Assembly: GCF_001620365.2 (NCBI RefSeq)
Contig: NZ_LQMT02000039.1
Span: 67,567 to 131,566, forward strand
Length of the DNA stretch: 64,000 nt
Direction: 5' to 3'
Source of the DNA: Amycolatopsis keratiniphila subsp. keratiniphila
GTDB taxonomy: Bacteria; Actinomycetota; Actinomycetes; Mycobacteriales; Pseudonocardiaceae
This document shows positions 19,483 through 28,117 of the stretch, piece after piece (the first letter of the stretch is position 1; every line of letters starts with the position of its first letter). Made by a program: the position numbers and the translations under genes. The notes below the pieces were generated by a model. That model made no database searches. It was given only the letters and a program-made list of their open reading frames with translations, and was not told the origin of the DNA.

Positions 19483-20337
19483 ATGAACCCGCGACGTTCC
19501 GTCCTCTACATGCCCGGCGCGAACGAAAGAGCGCTGGAGAAGGCCAAGACGCTGGACGCGGACGGCCTCATCCTCGACCTCGAAGACGCCGTCGCGCCCG
19601 ACGCGAAGGAAGCCGCACGTGAACGCGTTTGCGCCGCCGCTTCGTCGAAGGAGTACGGCTCGCGCGAGGTGACCATCCGCGTCAACGGCCTCGACACCGA
19701 ATGGCACGACGCCGACCTCCGCGCCGCCGCGCAGGCGGGCCCGGCCGCGATCGTGGTGCCGAAGGTGAACTCCGCCGCCGAAGTGCACAACATCGAGCGC
19801 GCGCTGGAACTCGGCGGCGCGCCGGACCACACGAAGATCTGGGCGATGGTCGAAACCCCGGTCGCGATGCTGCACGCCGAGGAGATCGCCGCCGCGTCCG
19901 AGCGGCTGACCGTGCTGGTCATGGGCACGAACGACCTGGCGAAGGAACTGCACGCCGAGTTCGTCCCCGGCCGCGCTCCGCTGCTGGGCGGGCTTTCCCT
20001 CGCGCTGCTGGCCGCGCGCGCGACCGGCAAGGCCATCCTCGACGGCGTCTACAACGACGTGAAGGACCTCGAAGGCTTCGAGGCGGAATGCGTGCAGGGG
20101 CGTCAGTTCGGCTTCGACGGCAAGACGCTGATCCACCCGGCGCAGCTGGAGCCGTGCAACCGGATCTTCGCGCCGTCCGAGGAGGAGATCGCGCGGTCGC
20201 GCAAGATCATCGCGGCGTTCGAGGAGGCGCAGGCGGCCGGGCAGGGCGTCGTGACCGTGGACGGGCGGATGATCGAAAACCTGCACGTCGAGAACGCGCG
20301 GCGGATCCTGGCGCTGGCCGAGGCGATCGGCGGCTGA
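19483..20337 (+). CDS. Citrate lyase beta-like CoA lyase/thioesterase (284 aa)
   Basis: This 284-residue protein belongs to the short CitE-like branch of the same superfamily as its upstream neighbour: RRSVLYMPGANERALEKAK, LDLEDAVAPDAKEAAR (metal ligands), TIRVNGLDT, IVVPKVNSAAEV, WAMVETPVAMLHAEE, and the C-terminal FGFDGKTLIHPAQLEPCN that closes the active site. ATG 19483 has a perfect AGGAGG at 19470-19475. With the preceding gene it resembles the Mcl1/Mcl2 pair, where Mcl2 acts as (S)-malyl-CoA thioesterase. It could instead serve another CoA-ester cleavage. It is the last gene before the AAA/DUF4276 cassette. Confidence 0.87.
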   Translation: MNPRRSVLYMPGANERALEKAKTLDADGLILDLEDAVAPDAKEAARERVCAAASSKEYGSREVTIRVNGLDTEWHDADLRAAAQAGPAAIVVPKVNSAAEVHNIERALELGGAPDHTKIWAMVETPVAMLHAEEIAAASERLTVLVMGTNDLAKELHAEFVPGRAPLLGGLSLALLAARATGKAILDGVYNDVKDLEGFEAECVQGRQFGFDGKTLIHPAQLEPCNRIFAPSEEEIARSRKIIAAFEEAQAAGQGVVTVDGRMIENLHVENARRILALAEAIGG

Positions 20338-20399
20338 CGCGTTTCGTCCTCTGAATGCGGTGGTTGCGCGTGCAACGTCAACTTTTTCAGACGATTGCC

Positions 20400-20405
20400 T
20401 AAGCT
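20400..20405 (+). promoter_or_regulatory. -10 element for a leaderless AAA/DUF4276 transcript
   Basis: TAAGCT (TAnnnT class) lies 6 bases before the ATG at 20412 and directly before a GTG at 20406, so the transcript of the cassette should start at the coding region itself. No convincing -35 is seen. The region has no terminator separating it from the lyase gene, which stops at 20337. Confidence 0.4.
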
Positions 20406-20411
20406 GTGCCC

Positions 20412-21533
20412 ATGACCCAACAGCGGCTGACGTCGATCGAGATCGAGGGCTTCACCTCGATCCGCTCGGCGCGCGTCGAGCTGGGCGCGATGAACGTGCT
20501 GATCGGCGCGAACGGCGCTGGTAAGAGCAACTTCGTCCACGCGCTCGAACTACTTGGCCGGATCGTCGAAGGTGAACTGGGGTTGTTCGTCGGACTCAAC
20601 GGCGGGGCTTCGGCGCTGCTCAACGTCGGCGACTCGTCGGCCCGGATACACCTTCAACTGGAAGCCGGGTCCAACTCCTATGAAGCCACTCTGGTCGCGG
20701 CGACCAGGGACGAACTGGTCTTCGAGTCGGAGCGCCTGCACTCCCGGGCGGAGGGAGACGACCGGCCCTACAGCCGGCCGATCGGGAGCGGGCATCGGGA
20801 AACACGGCTACCGGACGAGGTTGGTCGGAACCCGAGCCGGGTCGCATCGCAGTTCACTGACCTGCTCCGTGGTTGCAAGGTCTACCACTTTCACGACACC
20901 AGTGCCGATGCACCGGTCAAGCGCATGGTCCCAACGGCGGACGACATAAGACTGCGAAACGACGCGGGGAATCTCGCCGCCTACCTGTACCGCTTACAGC
21001 AAAGTAGAAACCCCGCCGACAGCTCGGCATACCGAAGGATATTAGGTGCGATCCAGCTTGTCGCGCCGTTCTTTCGGGATTTCATCCTCAAGCCGGACAA
21101 TAACGACCGAATCTTGTTGCGGTGGCAGCAAAAAGACTCGGATGCGGTCTTTTCGGCGAACCAGATGTCAGATGGAACCCTGCGGTTCGTCTGTCTGGTG
21201 ACGCTTCTGCTGCAGCCCGAACTGCCGGGTCTCGTCGTTCTGGACGAGCCCGAGCTCGGGCTCCACCCGTTCGCGATCATTCAACTCGCAGATCTGCTGC
21301 GCCAGGCATCGCGGCGCAGCCAGGTACTCATCGCCACCCAGTCCGTGACTCTCATGAATCAATTCGAGGTCGGCGACCTGATAGTCGTCGAGCGCAAGTC
21401 GGGGAGCTCCGATTTCTCCAGGCCGGACGTCTCCACCCTGGAAGACTGGCTGGCCGACTATTCACTTGGCGAACTGTGGGAGAAGAACCTGCTCGGCGGG
21501 CGGCCGACGCGGGAAGAGAACAGGCGCGGATGA
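20412..21533 (+). CDS. AAA-family ATPase (OLD/AriA-like) of an AAA-DUF4276 cassette
   Basis: This 373-residue ABC/SMC-like ATPase of the AAA_15/AAA_21 type has Walker A GANGAGKS at residues 32-39, signature-like MSDGTLRF near 252-259, Walker B VVLDEPELGLHP at 275-286 and IATQS at 307-311. The N-terminus SIEIEGFTSIRSA is classic for OLD/RecF-like proteins. The insert between the Walker motifs (residues 60-230) is the expected helical arm. Its stop overlaps the next gene's ATG (ATGA). Base use is unlike its neighbours: visibly lower G+C (35 of 60 bases at 20941-21000) and two TTA codons (20994, 21042), pointing to transfer. Such ATPases regulate TOPRIM nuclease partners in anti-phage systems. 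Confidence 0.88.
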   Translation: MTQQRLTSIEIEGFTSIRSARVELGAMNVLIGANGAGKSNFVHALELLGRIVEGELGLFVGLNGGASALLNVGDSSARIHLQLEAGSNSYEATLVAATRDELVFESERLHSRAEGDDRPYSRPIGSGHRETRLPDEVGRNPSRVASQFTDLLRGCKVYHFHDTSADAPVKRMVPTADDIRLRNDAGNLAAYLYRLQQSRNPADSSAYRRILGAIQLVAPFFRDFILKPDNNDRILLRWQQKDSDAVFSANQMSDGTLRFVCLVTLLLQPELPGLVVLDEPELGLHPFAIIQLADLLRQASRRSQVLIATQSVTLMNQFEVGDLIVVERKSGSSDFSRPDVSTLEDWLADYSLGELWEKNLLGGRPTREENRRG

Positions 21534-22204
21534 CCACCGGATATCGACGTCTGCACTTCCTGGTCGAAGGGCAAACCGAAGAGATCGTCGTCGACAGCCT
21601 CCTGGAGCCGTACCTTCGGGATCAAGGCTGGACGATCACGAAGTCCATCGTGACGACGAAGAGACCTGCCACCGGCCCTGCCAGTCGCGGCGGCGTGAGC
21701 AGCTGGGCCAAGCTTGAGCAAGAGATCAAGGTGTTGCTGCGCAGCAGCGATATCCACACCCTCACCATCTTGTTCGACTACTACGGCTTTCCGTCCGACA
21801 GCCCCGGCATGAGGAACAGGCCGGCATCCTCCGCATACGAGCGAGTCGAACATGTCGAGAAGTCGCTGGTATCGGCGATTTCCGATACGCGGTTCGTTCC
21901 CCACCTGGTCCTGCACGAACTCGAATCCTGGGTCTTCGCCGCAGCCGAGCAACTCGGCTGGCTGTTCGCCGGCACCGACCTGGCGGACCGACTTCGAAGA
22001 GACGTCCGCGGCGCGGGCGGCCCCGAACTGGTCAACGACGGCTTCGATACCTCCCCCTCGAAACGGCTCGCTCGCTACTGCAAGGGCTACTCGAAGACGA
22101 ACGACGGGCCACTGGCCATAGCGGACCTGGGCATAGACGGACTCCGCTCACAGTGTCCCCATTTGGACTCCTGGCTCACTCATCTCGATACCCGTCTGAA
22201 CTAG
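21530..22204 (+). CDS. DUF4276 protein (TOPRIM-like putative nuclease)
   Basis: This 224-residue protein has the features of DUF4276 (PF14103): FLVEGQTEE at residues 10-18, where the Glu is the likely TOPRIM acidic residue, then the hallmark FDYYGFPSDSPG at 82-93, and VLHELESWVFAA in the middle. The fold is related to the TOPRIM domains of OLD nucleases and to the DUF4435 effector of PARIS. ATG 21530 overlaps the stop of the AAA gene by 4 bases, so the two are made together. The C-terminus (SPSKRLARYCKGYSKTNDGP) is conserved-looking. It ends against the convergent amidase gene. A metal-dependent nuclease effector held in check by the ATPase is the likely role, by analogy only. Confidence 0.85.
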   Translation: MTTGYRRLHFLVEGQTEEIVVDSLLEPYLRDQGWTITKSIVTTKRPATGPASRGGVSSWAKLEQEIKVLLRSSDIHTLTILFDYYGFPSDSPGMRNRPASSAYERVEHVEKSLVSAISDTRFVPHLVLHELESWVFAAAEQLGWLFAGTDLADRLRRDVRGAGGPELVNDGFDTSPSKRLARYCKGYSKTNDGPLAIADLGIDGLRSQCPHLDSWLTHLDTRLN

Positions 22205-23584
22205 CTAGGGCCAGGGGCGCGGAGTGGGGCGAAGGGATTCGTAGGCGGCAGCGGCGCGAAGGACGTCGAGGTCGGCGAAGCGGCGTCCGCTGATCTGGAG
22301 GCCGATGGGCTGGTCGTCGCTCGTGTAGCCGCAGTTGATCGAGACCGCGGGCTGGCCGGACATGTTGTACGGCACGGTGAACGCGATGTGCTCGAACGGG
22401 CGGCGCGGGTCGTTGGTCGGCGAGGGCCAGTCGGCGGGCGGGGCCGAGACCGGGCAGGTCGGGGACAGGACGACGTCGAAGCGTTCGGTCGCGCGCAGGG
22501 TCGCGACGGCGATGGCGTCGATCTGCGCGAAGCCGCGGTAGGCGTCGACACCGCTGACGTCGGCACCGCCGGCTGCCCAGTCGGCGATGTACGGCAGGAC
22601 TTTCGCGCGGCGGTCTTCGGGCAGGGCCGACATGTCCGACCACGCACGGACGCGCCAGAAGGTGTCGAGTCCGTCGAGCATTTCCCGGCGCAGGAACGGC
22701 GAAACCGGCTCGACGACGGCACCGGCCGCCTCGAAGACACGTGCGGCTTCGGTGACGGCGGCGATCGTCTCCGGCAGCACAGGAAGCCCGACGCCGGGGT
22801 CGAGATGGAGTCCGATCCGCAGGGCCTTGACCTCGGCCGAAAGCGAAGACCAGTCGAGAGACGAAGGCGGGAGCGAAAGGTGATCGCGACCGTCCACACC
22901 GGACAGAACGCTCATCAGCAGCGCGGTGTCGGCCACGGTCCGCGTCATCGGCCCGGCGACGCGGCCGAGGAACGGCGGATCCACCGGCACCCGGCCGAAG
23001 CTCGGCTTCAGCCCGACCAGGCCGCACCAGCCGGCGGGCAGCCGGATCGAGCCGCCGATGTCGGTGCCGACGTGCAGCGGGCCGTAGCCCGCCGCGGCCG
23101 CCGAACCCGCACCGGCGCTGGAGCCGCCGGGCGTGCGCGTGGTGTCCCACGGATTCCGTGACGCGGTGTGGAAACTCGACAGCCCGGACGTCAACATCCC
23201 GTAGTCCGGCATGGTCGTCTTGCCCAGCAGAACGCCACCGGACTCGCGCACGCGGGCGCCCGCCGGGGCGTCTTCGGGCGCGGGTGTCAGCGACGTGGCG
23301 GCCGTGCCGAGCGGGACCGGCGTGCCGCGCGTCGCGATGTTCTCCTTGAGCGTCAACGGGACACCGTCGATCGGACCGAGCGGTTCGCCCGCGTGCCATC
23401 GGCTTTCGGACGCCTTCGCGTCTTCGCGTGCTCCGCTCGGGTCGTACGCGTAAAGCGCGTGCAGCTCGGGCTCGCGCGCCTCGATACGTGTGAGGACGGC
23501 TTCGGTGACCTCGACCGGCGACAGCGTCCCAGCGCGGTACTGGGCGACCAGCTCGACGGCGGTCAGATCGGGCAACTCCGGCAC
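22205..23584 (-). CDS. Amidase-signature family hydrolase
   Basis: This 459-residue amidase hydrolyses a carboxamide through a Ser-cisSer-Lys triad. The lysine lies in PLTLKENIA, the Gly/Ser-rich signature GGSSAGAGSAAAAG carries the cis-Ser, and the nucleophile lies in GTDIGGSIRLPAG. GTG 23584 is chosen: AAGGAG lies 6 bases ahead and the SDR stop is 11 bases upstream; the open frame beyond is non-coding in style. It is the last gene of the eight-gene ABC transporter operon and so probably acts on the imported amide or a product of it. No signal peptide, so cytoplasmic. Its stop abuts the stop of the DUF4276 gene. Confidence 0.9.
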   Translation of the reverse strand: MPELPDLTAVELVAQYRAGTLSPVEVTEAVLTRIEAREPELHALYAYDPSGAREDAKASESRWHAGEPLGPIDGVPLTLKENIATRGTPVPLGTAATSLTPAPEDAPAGARVRESGGVLLGKTTMPDYGMLTSGLSSFHTASRNPWDTTRTPGGSSAGAGSAAAAGYGPLHVGTDIGGSIRLPAGWCGLVGLKPSFGRVPVDPPFLGRVAGPMTRTVADTALLMSVLSGVDGRDHLSLPPSSLDWSSLSAEVKALRIGLHLDPGVGLPVLPETIAAVTEAARVFEAAGAVVEPVSPFLRREMLDGLDTFWRVRAWSDMSALPEDRRAKVLPYIADWAAGGADVSGVDAYRGFAQIDAIAVATLRATERFDVVLSPTCPVSAPPADWPSPTNDPRRPFEHIAFTVPYNMSGQPAVSINCGYTSDDQPIGLQISGRRFADLDVLRAAAAYESLRPTPRPWP

Positions 23585-23595
23585 GGCAACTCTCC

Positions 23596-24354
23596 TTACG
23601 TCGCGGGCGGTTCGAAGCGGCCGTCGACCGCGGTCCAGCCGCCGTCCACCGCCAGCACGGAGCCGGTGACGAACGACGACGCGTCCGACGCCAGGTACAC
23701 GACGGCACCCGCGAGCTCGTCCGGGCGCGCCCATCGGCCGAGCGCGCCCTTGGTCGCGTATGCGTCGTACCAGGCCGGATTCGCCTTGATCTGTGCCGTC
23801 AGCGGGGTTTCGACGACGCCGGGCGCGATCGCGTTGACCCGTACCCCTGCCGGGCCGAACTCCGCCGCGGCCGTGCGGAAAAGCTGCACGAGCCCGGCTT
23901 TCGTCGCCGCGTACGGACCTTGGCCGGGCTCGACGGTGGTGCCGCGGATCGACGAGAACCCGACAATGCTCCCCCGCCCGCGCTCGACCATCCCGGCGCC
24001 GAACGCGCGTACGACCTCGAAGGTCGCGCCCAGGTTCAGCGCGATCACCCGGTCGAATTCCTCGCGCGTGTACTCCAGCAGCCGTTTGCGCACGTTGGTG
24101 GCGGCGGTCAGCACGACGACGTCGATCTCGCCGAGTTCCTCCGCCGCCCGCGCGGCCGCGCCCTCCGAGAGCAGGTCGACCTCATATGCCTCGCCCACGC
24201 CGGTTTCCTTGGCCGCGGCGACATCGCGGTCCGCGACGATCACCTCGGCGCCGTGCGCGGCCAGCGCCTTCGCGGATTCGCGGCCGATCCCGCTGCCACC
24301 GCCGAGGACGACGGCCCGCTTCCCGTCGAGCCGGAACAGGTTTTCATACGTCAC
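23596..24354 (-). CDS. Short-chain dehydrogenase/reductase
   Basis: This 252-residue classical SDR has the NAD(P) motif GGGSGIGR near residue 20, VLTAATN in place of NNAG, the catalytic Ser in GFSSIRG and Tyr-x-x-x-Lys in YAATKAG. The family C-terminal signature VYLASDASSFVTGSVLAVDGGW is complete. GTG 24354 overlaps the aldehyde dehydrogenase stop (GTGA), which fixes the start; the frame extends further only as shadow. The Asp after strand 2 (IVADRDV) favours NAD. Together with the aldehyde dehydrogenase it could take an alcohol to an acid within the transporter operon; direction and substrate are not known. Confidence 0.9.
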   Translation of the reverse strand: MTYENLFRLDGKRAVVLGGGSGIGRESAKALAAHGAEVIVADRDVAAAKETGVGEAYEVDLLSEGAAARAAEELGEIDVVVLTAATNVRKRLLEYTREEFDRVIALNLGATFEVVRAFGAGMVERGRGSIVGFSSIRGTTVEPGQGPYAATKAGLVQLFRTAAAEFGPAGVRVNAIAPGVVETPLTAQIKANPAWYDAYATKGALGRWARPDELAGAVVYLASDASSFVTGSVLAVDGGWTAVDGRFEPPAT

Positions 24355-25775
24355 GGGCGCAGCACCGCCATCCTCGTCACGGTCAGTTCTTCGACCGCGA
24401 ACCGCGGCCCTTCCCGCCCGATCCCGGAGTCCTTCACGCCGCCGTACGGCATGGTGTCGGACCGGAACCCGGGCACCTCGTTGACCACCACACCGCCGAC
24501 TTCGAGCTCGTCGAGCGCGCGGAACGCCGTCTTCAGCGACGTGCTGAACACCGAGGCGTGCAGCCCGTAGCGCGACGCGTTGACCGCATCGAACGCTTCG
24601 TCCACAGAGGACACGGTGCGGATACAGACCACGGGACCGAAGATCTCCTCGTCCCAGCATTCGAGGCCGTCCGGCACGTCGAGCAGCACGGTCGGCCGGA
24701 TCACCGTGCCCTCGACACCGCCTCCGACCAGCCGCGCACCGGCCGAAGTCGCTTTGTCGACCCACTCCTGGACGCGCCGAGTGGACCCCGGATCGATCAG
24801 CGCCGAAACCCGCGTCTTCTCGTCGCGCGGGTCACCGGTGACGACTTCGCCGAGCCGCGCGAGCACCCGTTCGGTGAACTCCTCGGCGACGGCGTCCACG
24901 ACCAGCACCCGCTGCACCGAAATGCAGGCCTGCCCGGACGCGTAGAACCCGCCGCGCAGCACGGCGTCCGCCGCCGCGTCGAGATCGGCGTCCTCCGCGA
25001 CCACCAGTGCCGCGTTGGAACCCAGCTCCAGCAACGTCTTCGTGGGCGCGGCGTCGCGCGCGATCCGGTGCCCGACCAGCGCTGATCCGGTGAACGACAC
25101 CGCGCCGACGCGCCGATCCGTGACCAGCGCCGAGCCGACGGCCGCGTCCCCGGTGACCAGCTGGACCATCGCGGGCAGGTCGGTCAGCGAGCGCACCAGA
25201 TGCACGAGCCACAACGTCGCCAGCGGCGTCTGCGGCGCGGGTTTCACCACCACCGGGCAGCCGGCGGCGATGGCTGGCGCGATCTTGTGCGACGCCAGGA
25301 GCAGGGGATAGTTGAATCCGGCGATGCCGACCACTACCCCGATCGGCTTGCGTTTCCAGAATCCGACCAGCCCGTCGCCGGACGGCAGCAGGTCGAGCGG
25401 GACGGTCTCGCCGTGCAGCCGCGAGACCTCCTCGGCGGCGGCCTGCCAGGTGACGATCGTGCGGGCGACCTCGACGCGGCAATCGACCAGCGGCTTTCCG
25501 GTCTCCAGCACCAGAAGCTGCTCGAAGTCGGAGCGCCGCGCTTCCAGAGCCGCGGCGACGTCGTTCAGCAGCGAACGCCGGGTACGCGATGGCAGGGCCG
25601 CGACCTGCTTGAACACCGCGACCGCCTCGTCGATCGCCCGCGTGGCCAGCTCCGGCGTCCCGACCGGCGCCCGGCCGATCTCACTCCCGTCGAACGGGAA
25701 GTTCACCGGCGATGTGTCCACTCCTGCCACCCAGCCGTCGCCGATCGGCAGTCCCTCCGGGTATTCAGCCATCAT
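24351..25775 (-). CDS. NAD(P)-dependent aldehyde dehydrogenase
   Basis: This 474-residue aldehyde dehydrogenase oxidises an aldehyde to its acid. The catalytic Cys is in GQACISVQR, the general-base Glu in LLELGSNAALVV, and cofactor binding is marked by VSFTGSALVG and VVVKPAPQTP. Length and the absence of a leader fit cytoplasmic tetramers; the sequence has the feel of the benzaldehyde/lactaldehyde branch. There are two adjacent ATGs (25775, 25772); with GAGGGG immediately before the first, the second is better spaced. It overlaps the end of the ABC ATPase gene by up to 11 bases. Its place between transporter and SDR genes ties it to catabolism of the imported compound. Confidence 0.92.
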   Translation of the reverse strand: MMAEYPEGLPIGDGWVAGVDTSPVNFPFDGSEIGRAPVGTPELATRAIDEAVAVFKQVAALPSRTRRSLLNDVAAALEARRSDFEQLLVLETGKPLVDCRVEVARTIVTWQAAAEEVSRLHGETVPLDLLPSGDGLVGFWKRKPIGVVVGIAGFNYPLLLASHKIAPAIAAGCPVVVKPAPQTPLATLWLVHLVRSLTDLPAMVQLVTGDAAVGSALVTDRRVGAVSFTGSALVGHRIARDAAPTKTLLELGSNAALVVAEDADLDAAADAVLRGGFYASGQACISVQRVLVVDAVAEEFTERVLARLGEVVTGDPRDEKTRVSALIDPGSTRRVQEWVDKATSAGARLVGGGVEGTVIRPTVLLDVPDGLECWDEEIFGPVVCIRTVSSVDEAFDAVNASRYGLHASVFSTSLKTAFRALDELEVGGVVVNEVPGFRSDTMPYGGVKDSGIGREGPRFAVEELTVTRMAVLRP

Positions 25776-26574
25776 CCCCTCCCCGAAGCCGCGCCAGCTC
25801 GGCCCGCAGATTCGGCGCGGCCGCCAGCAGTTCCCTGGTGTATTCGTGTTCCGGCGCGTCGTAGACCTGGTCGACGTCGCCGATCTCGACGATCTCCCCG
25901 CGCCGCATCACCGCGACCCGGTCGCAGACGTGCCGCACCACGCCGAGATCGTGCGAGACGAAGATCAGCGTCAGCGAGTACAGCTCGACCAGCGACGCGA
26001 GCAGGTCGAGGATCTGTTTCCGCACCGAGACGTCGAGCGCGCTCACCGGCTCGTCCGCGATGAGAACGCGCGGATTCGGTGCGAGTGCCCGCGCGATCGA
26101 GATGCGCTGCCGTTGCCCGCCGGAGAACTGGTGCGGATAGCGGCCCGCGGCGTCCTCGGGCAGGCCGACGGCCTTCAGCAGCTCCGAAACCCGCGCGTGA
26201 TCCCGGCGGCCCAACGGTTCGGAGATGATGTCGCGCACCCGCATCCGAGGGTCGAGCGAACCCATCGGATCCTGGAAGACGATCTGCAGTTCCGACCGCA
26301 GGAAGCCGAGTTTGCGCTCCGGCAACGTGTCGACGCGTTTGCCCTGGAACGAGACGCTGCCCGCCGTCGGCTTGTCGAGCGCGGCCAGCAACCTGACCAA
26401 AGTGGACTTTCCCGAACCCGATTCGCCGACGATGCCGAACCGTTGACCTGCTTCGACATCGAAGGAGACACCACGCAACGCATGCACATCGCGACGCCGC
26501 TTCGAGGCACTCTTTCCCGCCGAGAAGCCATGTGCACTGTAGCGGCGTTCCAAATCTCTCACCGAGATCATCAT
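25765..26574 (-). CDS. Peptide-type ABC transporter ATP-binding protein (DppF/OppF-like)
   Basis: This 269-residue nucleotide-binding subunit of a peptide/opine/nickel-type importer has Walker A GESGSGKST, signature FSGGQRQRISIARAL, Walker B VLIADEPVSALD and the switch histidine in FVSHDLG. The C-terminal Y-D-A-P-x-H-x-Y-T-R-E-L-L oligopeptide extension is present (VYDAPEHEYTRELLAA). It pairs with the DppD-type ATPase just upstream, overlapping it by 4 bases. The two ATPases energise the two permeases encoded by the next genes upstream in the operon. Confidence 0.93.
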   Translation of the reverse strand: MMISVRDLERRYSAHGFSAGKSASKRRRDVHALRGVSFDVEAGQRFGIVGESGSGKSTLVRLLAALDKPTAGSVSFQGKRVDTLPERKLGFLRSELQIVFQDPMGSLDPRMRVRDIISEPLGRRDHARVSELLKAVGLPEDAAGRYPHQFSGGQRQRISIARALAPNPRVLIADEPVSALDVSVRKQILDLLASLVELYSLTLIFVSHDLGVVRHVCDRVAVMRRGEIVEIGDVDQVYDAPEHEYTRELLAAAPNLRAELARLRGGDDG

Positions 26575-27308
26575 CGGCTCGCCTCCAGATCCGAAGCGGC
26601 CAACAGCTTCTTCGTGTACTCGTGCTGTGGCGCGGTGAGGACGTCACGGGTCGAGCCGGCTTCGACGATCTCGCCGTCCAGCATCACCAGCACCCGCTCG
26701 CACACCGACGCCACGACGGCGAGATCGTGCGTGATGAACAGCAGCGCGCACTCCCGTTCGCGGACGCCGTCGAGGATGAGCTCCAGGATCTGCGCCTGCA
26801 CGGTGACGTCCAGCGCGGTCGTCGGCTCGTCGCAGATCAGCAGCTTCGGGTCGTTGGCCAGCGCGATCGCGAGGACGACGCGTTGCCGCTGCCCGCCGGA
26901 CAGTTGATGCGGATACGCGCGAGCGACCCCGGGCAGTCCCACGGAAGCGAGCAAAGGCTCGGGGTCCTTCCCGCCCTTGCGATGGATCCACATCGGCTCG
27001 GCCACCTGCGCACCAATCCGCATCGCCGGGTTCAGCGCGGTCATCGGCTCCTGGAACACCATCGACATCTCGTTGCCGCGCAACCGCGACAGCTCCTTCT
27101 CCGGCGCGCCCAGCAGCTCGCGACCGTCGAGTTTCACCGATCCGGACGCGGCGAGCTCTTCGGGCAGCAGCCCCATGATCGACAACGCCGTCAACGACTT
27201 CCCGGAACCCGACTCGCCGATCAGCCCGACCCGCTCACCGCGCGCGATACTGAACGAGACGTCGCGGACCAGCCCGGAGATGCCGAGACCATGGACTTCG
27301 AGGGTCAT
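26571..27308 (-). CDS. Peptide-type ABC transporter ATP-binding protein (DppD/OppD-like)
   Basis: This 245-residue ATPase has Walker A GESGSGKSL, signature LSGGQRQRVVLAIAL, Walker B LLICDEPTTALD, switch FITHDLA and the oligopeptide-family tail LTAPQHEYTKKLL. It is shorter than the usual 320 residues because the long C-terminal extension is reduced. Its start overlaps the permease stop by 4 bases and its stop overlaps the next ATPase start (ATGA), so the operon is tightly coupled in translation. It acts at the inner face of the membrane with the DppF-type partner. Confidence 0.93.
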   Translation of the reverse strand: MTLEVHGLGISGLVRDVSFSIARGERVGLIGESGSGKSLTALSIMGLLPEELAASGSVKLDGRELLGAPEKELSRLRGNEMSMVFQEPMTALNPAMRIGAQVAEPMWIHRKGGKDPEPLLASVGLPGVARAYPHQLSGGQRQRVVLAIALANDPKLLICDEPTTALDVTVQAQILELILDGVRERECALLFITHDLAVVASVCERVLVMLDGEIVEAGSTRDVLTAPQHEYTKKLLAASDLEASR

Positions 27309-28117
27309 AACCGCGCCGCCAATCGTGGGTCGAGACGATCGCGGAGGCCGTCACCGAGCAGGTTGAAGCCGAGGACGGCGATGGCGATCGCGACTCCGGG
27401 CACGAGCGCGAGCCGCGGGTGCAGGGTCAGGAACATCTGGGATTCCTGCAGCATGCGGCCCCATGACGGGGTCGGCGGCCGCGTGCCGAAGCCGAGGAAC
27501 GACAACGCCGCTTCCGCGAGCACCGCGATCGCGAACGACACCGACGCCTGCACGATCAGCAACCCGGAGATGTTCGGCAGCACGTGCCGCGCGGCGATGT
27601 TCAGCCGTGACCGGCCCGCCGACCGCGCGGCCAGCACGAACTCGCTGCTCATCACCTGCAACGTGCCCGAACGCGCGATCCGCGCGAACGACGGGATGGT
27701 CGCGATGCCGATCGCCACCATCGCGGTCAGCGTGTCCGCCCCGAACACCGCGCCGAACATGATCGCGAGCAGCAACGCGGGGAACGCGAGCACGAGATCG
27801 TTGACCCGCATGACGAACTCGCCGAGCCACCGCGACGACATCCCGGCGAGGATCCCGAGCGGCGTCCCGATCACCGCCGCGATGCCGACCGCGACCACAC
27901 CGACGTACAGCGTGGTCCGCGCGCCGACCATGAGCTGGCTGAGCACGTCGCGGCCGAAGCTGTCGGTGCCGAGCGGGTTCGAGCCGCTGAAATCGTGCAG
28001 CCGGTTGGCCGCGTCGACCTTCACCGGGTCGAACGGCGTCCACACGAACGAAAGCAGGGCGGCGAGCACGATCAGCGCGACCAGGACGCCGCCGACGAGG
28101 AGACTGCGGTTACGCAT
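27305..28117 (-). CDS. Peptide-type ABC transporter permease (DppC-like)
   Basis: This 270-residue inner-membrane permease has an N-terminal anchor (LLVGGVLVALIVLAALLSFV), the OppC_N-type segment NPLGTDSFGRDVLSQLMVGA, five further membrane segments and the EAA loop (AARSAGRSRLNIAARHVLPN) that docks to the ATPases. ATG 28117 overlaps the DppB stop (ATGA), which settles the start; the longer open frame upstream is shadow. The C-terminal AIAVLGFNLLGDGLRDRLDPR is the family ending. It forms the channel with the DppB-like protein. Confidence 0.93.
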   Translation of the reverse strand: MRNRSLLVGGVLVALIVLAALLSFVWTPFDPVKVDAANRLHDFSGSNPLGTDSFGRDVLSQLMVGARTTLYVGVVAVGIAAVIGTPLGILAGMSSRWLGEFVMRVNDLVLAFPALLLAIMFGAVFGADTLTAMVAIGIATIPSFARIARSGTLQVMSSEFVLAARSAGRSRLNIAARHVLPNISGLLIVQASVSFAIAVLAEAALSFLGFGTRPPTPSWGRMLQESQMFLTLHPRLALVPGVAIAIAVLGFNLLGDGLRDRLDPRLAARL

